A DNA stretch of 6,879 nt from Cellvibrionales bacterium (GTDB lineage Bacteria > Pseudomonadota > Gammaproteobacteria > Pseudomonadales > JAHEGP01), in assembly GCA_024645065.1 (NCBI GenBank), contig JAHEGP010000174.1, forward strand, positions 1 through 6,879, written 5' to 3'. The notes below the pieces were generated by a model that saw nothing but the letters and a program-made list of their open reading frames with translations, searched no databases and was not told the origin of the DNA. Position 1 is the first letter of the stretch; each line of letters begins with the position of its first letter. Of the stretch, positions 1-5,385 are shown in pieces. The position numbers and the translations under genes are program-made.

Positions 1-1260
1 TCCGGTGTGACCACCATGCTTGGCGGCGGCACGGGGCCTGCCACCGGCACCAACGCGACCACCTGCACACCTGGACCATGGCATATTGGCAACATGTTGC
101 AGGCGACCGACCACGTACCGATGAACCTCGGCTTCCTTGGCAAGGGCAATGGCAGCTTGCCCGCGGCACTGGAAGAGCAGCTGGAGGCGGGAGCCTGTGG
201 CCTCAAGTTGCATGAGGACTGGGGCACTACACCCGCAGCTATCGACAATTGCCTGAACGTTGCTGAAAAATACGATGTGCAGGTGGCGATACACACCGAC
301 ACCCTCAATGAGTGCGGTTTCGTGGAAGATACCCTTGCCGCCTTCGCGGGTCGCACCATCCACACTTACCATACCGAGGGTGCAGGCGGCGGGCACGCAC
401 CGGACATTATCAAGGCCTGCGGCTCTGCCAACGTTTTACCTTCCTCTACCAATCCGACCCGCCCTTACACCGTAAATACCGTTGATGAACATCTGGATAT
501 GTTAATGGTGTGTCACCACCTCGATCCCAATATTCCGGAAGACGTCGCATTCGCGGATTCCCGTATTCGTCGAGAAACCATTGCGGCTGAAGACATTCTC
601 CACGACCTGGGCGCATTCAGTATGATCGCCTCGGATTCACAGGCGATGGGCCGGGTCGGTGAAGTTGTTCTACGCAGTTGGCAAACGGCTCACAAAATGA
701 AACAACAGCGCGGGCCGCTGGCGCAAGACTCAGCCCGCAACGACAACTTCCGGGTCAAGCGCTACATCGCCAAGTACACCATCAACCCCGCTATCGCCCA
801 CGGCATTGGCGACCATGTCGGTTCCATCGCAGTCGGTAAACTGGCCGACCTGGTGCTATGGAAACCTGCGTTTTTCGGCGTCAAGCCGTCGCTTATCATC
901 AAGGGCGGTACCATCGCCGCTGCACCCATGGGTGATCCCAATGCCTCTATCCCCACGCCGCAGCCGGTGCACTATCGACCGATGTTCGGTGCCATCGGCG
1001 CAGCACCCGCACAAAACAGCCTGTTTTTTGTGGCGGCCGCCGCGGCCGCTGCCGACATTGGCAAGGCCCTTGGCTTGCAGCGAAAAATGGCCGCTTGCGT
1101 GAATACCCGCGCCATCGGCAAGGCCCAAATGATTCACAATGACTACCAGCCGGTCATGGAGGTCGATCCCCAAACCTACGCGGTTCGAGCCAATGGCGAA
1201 CTATTGGTCTGCGAGCCCGCCAGTGTGCTGCCCCTGGCGCAGCGCTACTTTTTGTTTTGA
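1..1260 (+). CDS. ureC: Urease subunit alpha (UreC), 3' part, N-terminus outside window
   Basis: Catalytic subunit of the nickel enzyme urease, which hydrolyses urea to ammonia and carbamate in the cytoplasm. The frame is open from base 1, and 419 codons precede the TGA. Counting back from conserved residues, about 148 N-terminal residues are missing, which gives the usual full length of about 567 in Klebsiella numbering. Visible active-site elements are the carbamylated nickel-bridging Lys in GLKLHEDWG (Lys at 205-207, K217 equivalent) and nickel-ligand His residues in AIHTD (292-294) and TYHTEG (370-372). The mobile-flap Cys and catalytic His lie in MVCHH (Cys at 511-513), and the Asp ligand in ASDSQAMGR (634-636). 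The two N-terminal His ligands would lie upstream of the window. The C-terminus, LPLAQRYFLF, is the family's typical end. A run of seven alanines near 1032-1052 is mildly unusual. Identity is certain; ureA, ureB and perhaps ureD are expected upstream but cannot be seen. Confidence 0.98.
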   Translation, partial: SGVTTMLGGGTGPATGTNATTCTPGPWHIGNMLQATDHVPMNLGFLGKGNGSLPAALEEQLEAGACGLKLHEDWGTTPAAIDNCLNVAEKYDVQVAIHTDTLNECGFVEDTLAAFAGRTIHTYHTEGAGGGHAPDIIKACGSANVLPSSTNPTRPYTVNTVDEHLDMLMVCHHLDPNIPEDVAFADSRIRRETIAAEDILHDLGAFSMIASDSQAMGRVGEVVLRSWQTAHKMKQQRGPLAQDSARNDNFRVKRYIAKYTINPAIAHGIGDHVGSIAVGKLADLVLWKPAFFGVKPSLIIKGGTIAAAPMGDPNASIPTPQPVHYRPMFGAIGAAPAQNSLFFVAAAAAAADIGKALGLQRKMAACVNTRAIGKAQMIHNDYQPVMEVDPQTYAVRANGELLVCEPASVLPLAQRYFLF

Positions 1261-1295
1261 ACAATTCCCTAAACCCGGATAGCCGAACAGCAAAT

Positions 1296-1808
1296 ATGCT
1301 CCAGGTTCACCAAAAATATACCGGCACCAAAGTCGCGACGAGCGAGCTATGGCTGCCCTGGGATATGCGTAAACGGGGCCGGCTGCGGGCCCGCACCGCC
1401 GACAATCGTGACATCGGGCTGTTCCTGAAGCGCGGTGAACCGTTGCGAGAGGGTGAAAAGCTGCAATCCGACTGTGGCGCGATCATAGTGGTAAGAGCAG
1501 CTGCGGAAGAGCTCGCCAGCGCGCAGTGCGAAGACTGGCTGATTTTTTCCAGAGCCTGTAATCACCTCGGCAATCGCCACGTACCATTGCAAATCGAGCC
1601 CTGTCGACTGCGCTTCCAGCGCGACCCGGTATTACAACAACTGGTTGCCTTGCTGGGGATGCAGGTCTTGGAAGAGTGCGCACCCTTTCACCCCGAAGCC
1701 GGAGCCTACCGCGAGCCGGGTGTTCATCAGCATCACCATGAACACCATCACGGAACCGAACATCAAGGGGAGCTCGCCGGTGACGAGCGGCAACACGGTC
1801 GTGGATAG
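1296..1808 (+). CDS. ureE: Urease accessory protein UreE, nickel metallochaperone
   Basis: Nickel-binding chaperone that supplies Ni to the urease activation complex (UreD-UreF-UreG). The protein has 170 residues. The N-terminal beta domain is followed by the conserved HLGNRHVPLQI segment (residues 90-100), whose second His corresponds to the nickel-site His at the dimer interface (H96 in Klebsiella). The C-terminus carries a His-rich tail with eight His in residues 144-156, a typical nickel store. The usual DHVL motif after the conserved region reads DPVL here (110-113), so the peripheral His ligands known from Klebsiella (H110 and H112) appear to be absent. I chose ATG 1296 because the product then starts MLQVHQKY, as UreE proteins normally do. 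A TTG at 1257 that overlaps the ureC stop would add 13 unconserved residues. No strong ribosome binding site precedes either start. The gene begins 35 bases after ureC and its end overlaps ureF. Confidence 0.95.
   Translation: MLQVHQKYTGTKVATSELWLPWDMRKRGRLRARTADNRDIGLFLKRGEPLREGEKLQSDCGAIIVVRAAAEELASAQCEDWLIFSRACNHLGNRHVPLQIEPCRLRFQRDPVLQQLVALLGMQVLEECAPFHPEAGAYREPGVHQHHHEHHHGTEHQGELAGDERQHGRG
1765..1772 (+). promoter_or_regulatory. Ribosome binding site for ureF, inside the ureE 3' end
   Basis: AAGGGGAG contains GGAG, complementary to the 16S rRNA tail, and lies 7 bases before GTG 1780. It is the only good match near the possible ureF starts and is the reason for preferring GTG 1780 over ATG 1738 or GTG 1801. 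It sits inside the ureE codons just after the His-rich tail. Confidence 0.55.
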
Positions 1809-2469
1809 ACTCGCCCTTTTGCACCTGTTGAATCTGGCAAGTCCGGCCCTGCCCATCGGTAGCTATTCCTATTCCCAGGGGCTGGAATCGGCTATTGAGC
1901 AGGAGTGGATTGTGGGTGAGTCCCAGCTGAAGGATTGGCTCATGGGAATCCTCGATAATTCGCTGGCAAAACTCGATGTGCCGATACTGGCGCGTTGCTA
2001 CCACGCCCTTGAAGCGGATGACAGAGAAAGTTTTACTGGCTGGAACCGGCGAGTACTGGCCAGCCGTGAAGCTCAGGAACTGTGGCTTGAAGATACCCAG
2101 GTTGGCGGCGCATTGCGCAAACTGTTAATCCGGCAGCAACCGGGTATCCGCTTTGGGGATTGTGAAGAGGAGTCAAGTTTGCCGGCCGCCTTCGCCCTGG
2201 CCGGATACCACTGGAACATACCGTTAGTTGAAACTGCACTGGGTTTCCTATGGTGCTGGGCAGAGAACCAGGTGGCAGCAGCGATCAAGTTGATGCCGCT
2301 GGGCCAAACCGCCGGGCAGCGAGTTTTGAGCGAATTAAAACATCGCATTCCGCCCTGCCTGGAGCGAGGCCTGGCCCTGGCAGATGACGATATCGGCTCT
2401 GGGCTGCCCGGTCTGGCAGTTGCAAGTGCCCGGCATGAAGTACAGTATTCGCGACTATTCAGGAGTTAA
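1780..2469 (+). CDS. ureF: Urease accessory protein UreF
   Basis: All-helical accessory protein that forms a complex with UreD and UreG and helps couple GTP hydrolysis by UreG to nickel insertion into urease. Recognised by LASPALPIG (residues 19-27), YSYSQGLE (29-36), MPLGQTAGQR (172-181) and the C-terminal YSRLFRS, all hallmark UreF segments. Start choice: GTG at 1780 is preceded by a good ribosome binding site (AAGGGGAG, 1765-1772) at 7-base spacing and gives 229 residues, close to the family norm of about 220-230. In-frame alternatives are ATG 1738 (243 residues, no clear ribosome binding site) and GTG 1801 (222 residues, weak site). With the chosen start the gene overlaps the end of ureE by 29 bases, which suggests translational coupling. 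It ends 5 bases before ureG. Function is certain from the family; the exact start is not. Confidence 0.95.
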   Translation: MTSGNTVVDRLALLHLLNLASPALPIGSYSYSQGLESAIEQEWIVGESQLKDWLMGILDNSLAKLDVPILARCYHALEADDRESFTGWNRRVLASREAQELWLEDTQVGGALRKLLIRQQPGIRFGDCEEESSLPAAFALAGYHWNIPLVETALGFLWCWAENQVAAAIKLMPLGQTAGQRVLSELKHRIPPCLERGLALADDDIGSGLPGLAVASARHEVQYSRLFRS

Positions 2470-2474
2470 TACAG

Positions 2475-3119
2475 ATGACTGAAAAACATACCCTGCGGGT
2501 AGGTGTCGGCGGCCCGGTGGGTTCGGGCAAGACCGCCCTGCTTCGTGCACTGTGCAGGGAGATGCGGGAGCCTTTCAATATTGCAGTCGTTACCAACGAT
2601 ATCTATACCCGTGAAGACGCCGACTTCCTGGTGCAACACGAAGCGCTTGCGGCGGACCGCATCCTGGGTGTCGAAACCGGCGGCTGCCCCCATACTGCCA
2701 TTCGCGAGGATGCATCGATGAACCTGGCGGCAGTCGAGGAACTTTGCCAACGCCATCCGGGTTTGGACATGGTGCTGGTAGAAAGTGGTGGCGACAATCT
2801 CAGCGCCACTTTCAGCCCGGAGTTATCAGACCTGACCATCTACGTTATCGATGTCGCCGCGGGTGACAAAATCCCCCGTAAAGGGGGACCTGGCATCACT
2901 CGAAGTGACCTGCTGGTGATCAACAAAACTGACCTTGCCCCAATGGTTGGAGCGTCGCTGGAGGTGATGGAACGCGATACCCTGCGTATGCGCAAAGAGC
3001 GGCCATTCGTATTTACCAACCTCAAGGAAGGATCGGGCCTGCAGGCGATTATCGATTTCATCATTCAGCAGGGCATGCTCTCGACACCGTCCGACAAACC
3101 GGAGAAAATCGACTCATGA
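2475..3119 (+). CDS. ureG: Urease accessory GTPase UreG
   Basis: SIMIBI-class GTPase (UreG/HypB family) that carries nickel and hydrolyses GTP to drive urease metallocentre assembly. The 214-residue protein is typical in length. Motifs in order: P-loop GGPVGSGKT (residues 12-20); the metal-binding Cys-Pro-His, CPH at 71-73, in ETGGCPHTAIRED; ESGGDN (103-108) in the switch region; and the guanine-specificity motif NKTD (150-153). The start at ATG 2475 is supported by an AGGAG ribosome binding site at 2461-2465, 9 bases upstream and overlapping the end of ureF. The gene ends in an ATGA overlap with the small downstream gene. No unusual residue is seen. In the cell it works with UreE, UreF and UreD on apo-urease, whose alpha subunit is the first gene of the window. 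Confidence 0.98.
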   Translation: MTEKHTLRVGVGGPVGSGKTALLRALCREMREPFNIAVVTNDIYTREDADFLVQHEALAADRILGVETGGCPHTAIREDASMNLAAVEELCQRHPGLDMVLVESGGDNLSATFSPELSDLTIYVIDVAAGDKIPRKGGPGITRSDLLVINKTDLAPMVGASLEVMERDTLRMRKERPFVFTNLKEGSGLQAIIDFIIQQGMLSTPSDKPEKIDS

Positions 3120-3298
3120 ATAGAGTATTCTGTTTATTTCCCGCTGCCATGCCTCTGGTATCCCAAGCGCATACCGACGGCACCTCCGGCACTCCCCTGA
3201 TCCATATGTTGCAGCACGGCGGCGATACCCTGATGCTATCACTTGGGGTTGCAGTTATTGGCGCCTGGCTGCTGAGCCGCCCGCGTAAGGGCAGCTAG
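3116..3298 (+). CDS. Small envelope protein, translationally coupled to ureG; function unknown
   Basis: A 60-residue protein whose ATG overlaps the ureG stop (ATGA, 3116-3119), so it is almost surely co-translated with the urease accessory genes. Residues 1-18 look like a short signal peptide (one Arg, hydrophobic core, Ser-Gln-Ala before His19). If cut there, the mature protein would begin HTDGTSG, expose two more His (30, 34), cross the membrane once (about 38-54, TLMLSLGVAVIGAWLLS) and end in a basic RPRKGS tail. I do not recognise a named family. The signal peptide followed by a His-led mature end recalls the start of HupE/UreJ nickel permeases found in urease and hydrogenase operons, but those have several membrane helices and this has one. 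It could be a small accessory or a relic of such a permease. Expression is inferred from overlap only. Confidence 0.7.
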   Translation: MNRVFCLFPAAMPLVSQAHTDGTSGTPLIHMLQHGGDTLMLSLGVAVIGAWLLSRPRKGS

Positions 3299-3420
3299 AT
3301 TTTCAACCACAGGTTCTGCTGCTCGATCGCCTGCCCGGCCTCCTTTCACTCCAGAGTGAGCGTGGCAATGCCTGCCTGTTCGGCCTGTGTTACAGCTCGC
3401 AATTGGTGTAAGTTGAGCGC
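3299..3420 (+). other. Intergenic gap between the urease cluster and the symporter gene
   Basis: 122 bases with no plausible gene. It holds one short inverted repeat, TCACTC-CA-GAGTGA (3346-3359), without a following T run, so it is not a convincing terminator. No clear -35/-10 pair or sigma-54 element is visible. The symporter frame has an in-frame TAA at 3409-3411, so ATG 3421 is the first possible start. Whether the symporter shares the urease transcript or has its own promoter cannot be decided from the sequence. Confidence 0.6.
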
Positions 3421-4986
3421 ATGGGATCTCACCTCGGCACCCTCGATTGGCTGGTTATAGCTTCGTACCTGGCGGGTATGCTGCTGCTCGCGATGTATCT
3501 GGGGCGCGGGCAGCGCTCCCGCGCAGACTACTACCTGGGCGGCAATGGCTTGCCCAGCTGGGCCCTGGCGACGTCGGTGATTGCCACCCAGTGTTCGACC
3601 AATAGCCTGCTCGGCGCTCCCGCCTTCGTAGGCTTTGTCGCCGGCGGCGGCATGCTCTGGCTGCAATACGAGCTGGCGGTTCCGCTGGCCATGCTGGCGC
3701 TCTGCGCACTTTTTATCCCCATTCGCCGCAGCGGGGTAATCTCGGTCTACGAATACCTGGAACTGCGCCTGGGTCGGCAGTGCCGATTGTTGGCCAGTGC
3801 CTGCTTCCTGCTATTCCGGGGAGTTGCCACCGGAGTGACGGTGTACGGCGTGGGCTCGGTGGTCAGCCTGGTCACCGGCCTGTCCTATACCAGCGCGGTC
3901 GTGATCCTGATGGGCATCACCATTATCTACGACGTGCTTGGAGGGATGCGCGCCGTGGTGGTGTCCGATGTCATCCAAATGCTGTTGCTGACCGCTGCGG
4001 TGGCTTTGGCGCTGGCCTGGCTTTACCCATCGTTGGTGACACATATGGACGATCTGTCCCAGCGCACGCCGGCGCTGTTGAACGACTGGGGCCTGTCCGG
4101 CAGTAACTATGGCTTCTGGCCAATGTTGTTTGGCGGCTTTTTTCTCTACCTGGCCTACTACGGATGCGACCAGAGCCAGGCCCAGCGACTGCTCTGTGCC
4201 CGTGATGAAAACGCCACCCGTAAGGTGCTGGTATTAAACGGCGTGCTGCGGTTCCCGCTGGTTCTCGCCTACTGTTTGGTCGGTTTGGGCCTGGCGGCCT
4301 ATGCCCTCGATCACAGCGGCTTTATCGCCAGCCTGCCGCAGACCGAAGCGGGCAAGCCGAATTTCAATCTCGTGTTTCCGGCCTTTGTGGCAGCAGAATT
4401 TGCCCCGGGATTAGCAGGATTGGCCATTGTCGGCCTGTTTGCGGCGGCCATGTCGTCCATCGACTCGGCCCTGAACAGTTTGTCGGCCAGTACCGTGGAA
4501 GATTTTCTATCGCGGTCCGGGCAGTCCTCGGAGCAGGGCATGTTCCTGCTGTCCAAACTGGTGACCCTTTGCTGGGGCATCTTTGCGGTGGTCTTTTCCT
4601 TTCAGGTGGAACGCATTGCGCCTACCGTACTTGAAGCGATCAACAAAGTCGGCTCGATGGCAAACGGGCCGCTGCTGGCAATGTTTGCCATAGCACTGTT
4701 GATGCCCGGAATCGGGCAGCGGATCGCGCTGGCGGGTTTTGCTCTGGGACTATTGGTCAACCTCGCCCTGTGGATCTGGCTGCCCGGGGTTTCCTGGCTA
4801 TGGTGGAACGTGACCGGTCTCGTCGCCGGATTGTTGCCCGCGTCGCTGGCCCGGGTATTCTCGCCCCGAGCAAGGTCGACTCTCGACCTTCAACTCGATC
4901 CTGTACCTGCACCAATAGTCATCGTACTGCTGGTTTCCGCCGTCGCGATTCTGGGTATTGCGATTGCGCTGGGAGAACAGCCTTGA
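3421..4986 (+). CDS. Sodium:solute symporter, SSS (SLC5) family; substrate unknown
   Basis: Inner-membrane transporter of the LeuT-fold SSS family that uses the sodium gradient to import a solute. It has 521 residues with 13 to 14 hydrophobic helices. Family marks are ADYYLGG after helix 1 (35-41), VYEYLELR (109-116), the VLGGMRAVVVSDVIQ segment (172-186), CDQSQAQRLL (249-258) and the signature AAAMSSIDSALNSLSAS (341-357). Ser345-Ser346 and Asp348 lie at the expected Na2 sodium-site helix. The overall style is closer to the SLC5 monocarboxylate/vitamin-type branch than to PutP or to the longer DUR3 urea transporters, judged by eye. The ATG follows an in-frame stop by 9 bases; the ribosome binding site is weak. 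It lies 122 bases after the urease cluster on the same strand. A nitrogen-related substrate is a contextual guess; family membership is sure. Confidence 0.93.
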   Translation: MGSHLGTLDWLVIASYLAGMLLLAMYLGRGQRSRADYYLGGNGLPSWALATSVIATQCSTNSLLGAPAFVGFVAGGGMLWLQYELAVPLAMLALCALFIPIRRSGVISVYEYLELRLGRQCRLLASACFLLFRGVATGVTVYGVGSVVSLVTGLSYTSAVVILMGITIIYDVLGGMRAVVVSDVIQMLLLTAAVALALAWLYPSLVTHMDDLSQRTPALLNDWGLSGSNYGFWPMLFGGFFLYLAYYGCDQSQAQRLLCARDENATRKVLVLNGVLRFPLVLAYCLVGLGLAAYALDHSGFIASLPQTEAGKPNFNLVFPAFVAAEFAPGLAGLAIVGLFAAAMSSIDSALNSLSASTVEDFLSRSGQSSEQGMFLLSKLVTLCWGIFAVVFSFQVERIAPTVLEAINKVGSMANGPLLAMFAIALLMPGIGQRIALAGFALGLLVNLALWIWLPGVSWLWWNVTGLVAGLLPASLARVFSPRARSTLDLQLDPVPAPIVIVLLVSAVAILGIAIALGEQP

Positions 4987-5025
4987 AGCTAGATTCCGCA
5001 GTCGAACGCTGCAATAGCCGGCAAG

Positions 5026-5035
5026 AGATTAATCT
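5026..5035. repeat. 10-bp perfect palindrome
   Basis: AGATTAATCT is a perfect inverted repeat about 40 bases after the symporter stop. It could be a binding site for a dimeric regulator or simply chance; nothing else supports a role. Confidence 0.3.
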
Positions 5036-5085
5036 ATTTACGAAAAAATGTGGATTACTGTGCGCCCTATGGGTGAGCCCAGAGA

Positions 5086-5117
5086 CGCTGCATGGTTTCT
5101 CGAAAAACCCCAAAGCG
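5086..5117 (+). repeat. Inverted repeat / imperfect hairpin
   Basis: CGCT (5086-5089) pairs with AGCG (5114-5117), and GGTTT (5094-5098) pairs with AAACC (5105-5109), around a six-base loop with a symmetric 4-by-4 internal mismatch. There is no T run after it, so it is a weak candidate for the transcript end of the symporter gene. Confidence 0.3.
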
Positions 5118-5139
5118 CCAGGACGTCGTTATCACTTCT

Positions 5140-5176
5140 GGCAAGGGCTCTGCCGGGTGCGGCCCAAACCCTTGCC
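5140..5176 (+). repeat. Strong nested hairpin with a second alternative 3' arm
   Basis: GGCAAGGG (5140-5147) pairs perfectly with CCCTTGCC (5169-5176). Inside the loop GCCG (5152-5155) pairs with CGGC (5160-5163) around GGTG. The outer stem can extend by a U-G and a C-G pair to 5138-5178. A second copy of the 3' arm, CCTTGCC at 5188-5194, could pair with the same 5' arm. No T tract follows, so it is not a standard intrinsic terminator. It may be a transcript-stabilising or processing structure after the symporter gene, or a repeated intergenic element. Confidence 0.5.
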
Positions 5177-5248
5177 GGCGAGGGATGCCTTGCCTGCCAC
5201 TGAGGGCTTTCCCGACAATTCCGTGCCCAATTGCGGATTCCAGGGTGA

Positions 5249-5265
5249 AGCACCAGAAAGGTGCA
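5249..5265 (+). promoter_or_regulatory. NtrC-like enhancer site 1
   Basis: AGCACCAGAAAGGTGCA fits the NtrC dyad TGCACC-N5-GGTGCA at 11 of 12 half-site positions with the right 5-base spacer. Its centre (5257) is about 105 bp upstream of the start point predicted from the sigma-54 element, a normal distance for an enhancer-binding protein. The match is by eye; the regulator gene itself is not in the window. Confidence 0.65.
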
Positions 5266-5280
5266 GCCGGGACGGCGCAA

Positions 5281-5297
5281 TCATCCATTTTGGTGCA
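5281..5297 (+). promoter_or_regulatory. NtrC-like enhancer site 2 (one half degenerate)
   Basis: TCATCC-ATTTT-GGTGCA has a perfect right half-site (GGTGCA) and three of six matches in the left half, again with a 5-base spacer. Its centre (5289) is 32 bp from that of site 1, three helical turns, which is the spacing of the paired strong NtrC sites upstream of Escherichia coli glnA. A weak site next to a strong one suits cooperative binding. Alone it would not be convincing. Confidence 0.45.
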
Positions 5298-5335
5298 CAT
5301 CTACCGATAAATCGCCCTCTTGGGGGCATTCGCAT

Positions 5336-5351
5336 CGGCACAGTTTCTGCA
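5336..5351 (+). promoter_or_regulatory. Sigma-54 (RpoN) -24/-12 promoter
   Basis: CGGCACAGTTTCTGCA matches TGGCACG-N4-TTGCW with invariant GG and GC at the correct 10-base spacing; only the first T, the G after CAC and the first T of the -12 block differ. The start point should be near 5362, leaving an untranslated leader of about 24 bases before ATG 5386. It lies downstream of two NtrC-like sites, as expected, because sigma-54 promoters need an enhancer-bound activator. Confidence 0.75.
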
Positions 5352-5375
5352 TAGGATTTGCCATTCCTTATGTCT

Positions 5376-5380
5376 GGAGG
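5376..5380 (+). promoter_or_regulatory. Ribosome binding site for the ATP-grasp gene
   Basis: GGAGG lies 5 bases before ATG 5386. It fixes the start there rather than at the upstream in-frame TTG (5320), which would precede the sigma-54 promoter and could not be on its transcript. Confidence 0.8.
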
Positions 5381-5385
5381 CAGCT

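Larger units (their letters stand above)
4987..5385 (+). other. 400-base non-coding region: structured leader half and nitrogen-type promoter half
   Basis: No convincing gene. A + frame stays open from inside the symporter to 5354, and others exist on both strands, but none has a start with a ribosome binding site or recognisable protein features, and they run through the promoter elements. From 4987 to about 5200 the DNA has several inverted repeats (5026-5035, 5086-5117, 5140-5176), none followed by a T run. From 5249 to 5351 it carries two NtrC-like sites and a sigma-54 promoter that serve the downstream ATP-grasp gene. Confidence 0.7.

Noticed and set aside
1257..1295. A TTG start for ureE overlapping the ureC stop.
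   Set aside because: It would add 13 residues not seen in UreE proteins; the family start MLxV fits ATG 1296.
3346..3359. Inverted repeat TCACTC-CA-GAGTGA as a terminator for the urease operon.
   Set aside because: Stem is short, the loop is only two bases and no T run follows.
3404..3419. A GG-N10-GC pattern just before the symporter ATG that could be read as sigma-54.
   Set aside because: Outside the GG and GC the bases do not fit the consensus, and it touches the start codon, leaving no leader.
3299..3420. On the minus strand this gap reads almost as a helical protein tail, with one internal TGA and phrases such as KEAGQAIEQQNLWLKI.
   Set aside because: It is too short, contains a stop, and would continue antisense into the start of the symporter; a decayed convergent gene is possible but cannot be supported.
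5092..5341. Several overlapping 60-80 residue frames on both strands in the intergenic region.
   Set aside because: GC-rich DNA keeps frames open by chance; compositions are Arg/Pro/Cys-rich and unlike folded proteins, and the region is better explained by hairpins and promoter elements.
4770..5354. A long + frame open through the symporter 3' end and the intergenic region.
   Set aside because: It overlaps the real symporter in another frame, has no ribosome binding site or recognisable domain, and runs through the NtrC-like sites and the sigma-54 promoter.
5320..5385. An upstream TTG start for the ATP-grasp gene, 22 codons before the ATG.
   Set aside because: It lies upstream of the sigma-54 element, and the ATG at 5386 has a well-placed GGAGG.
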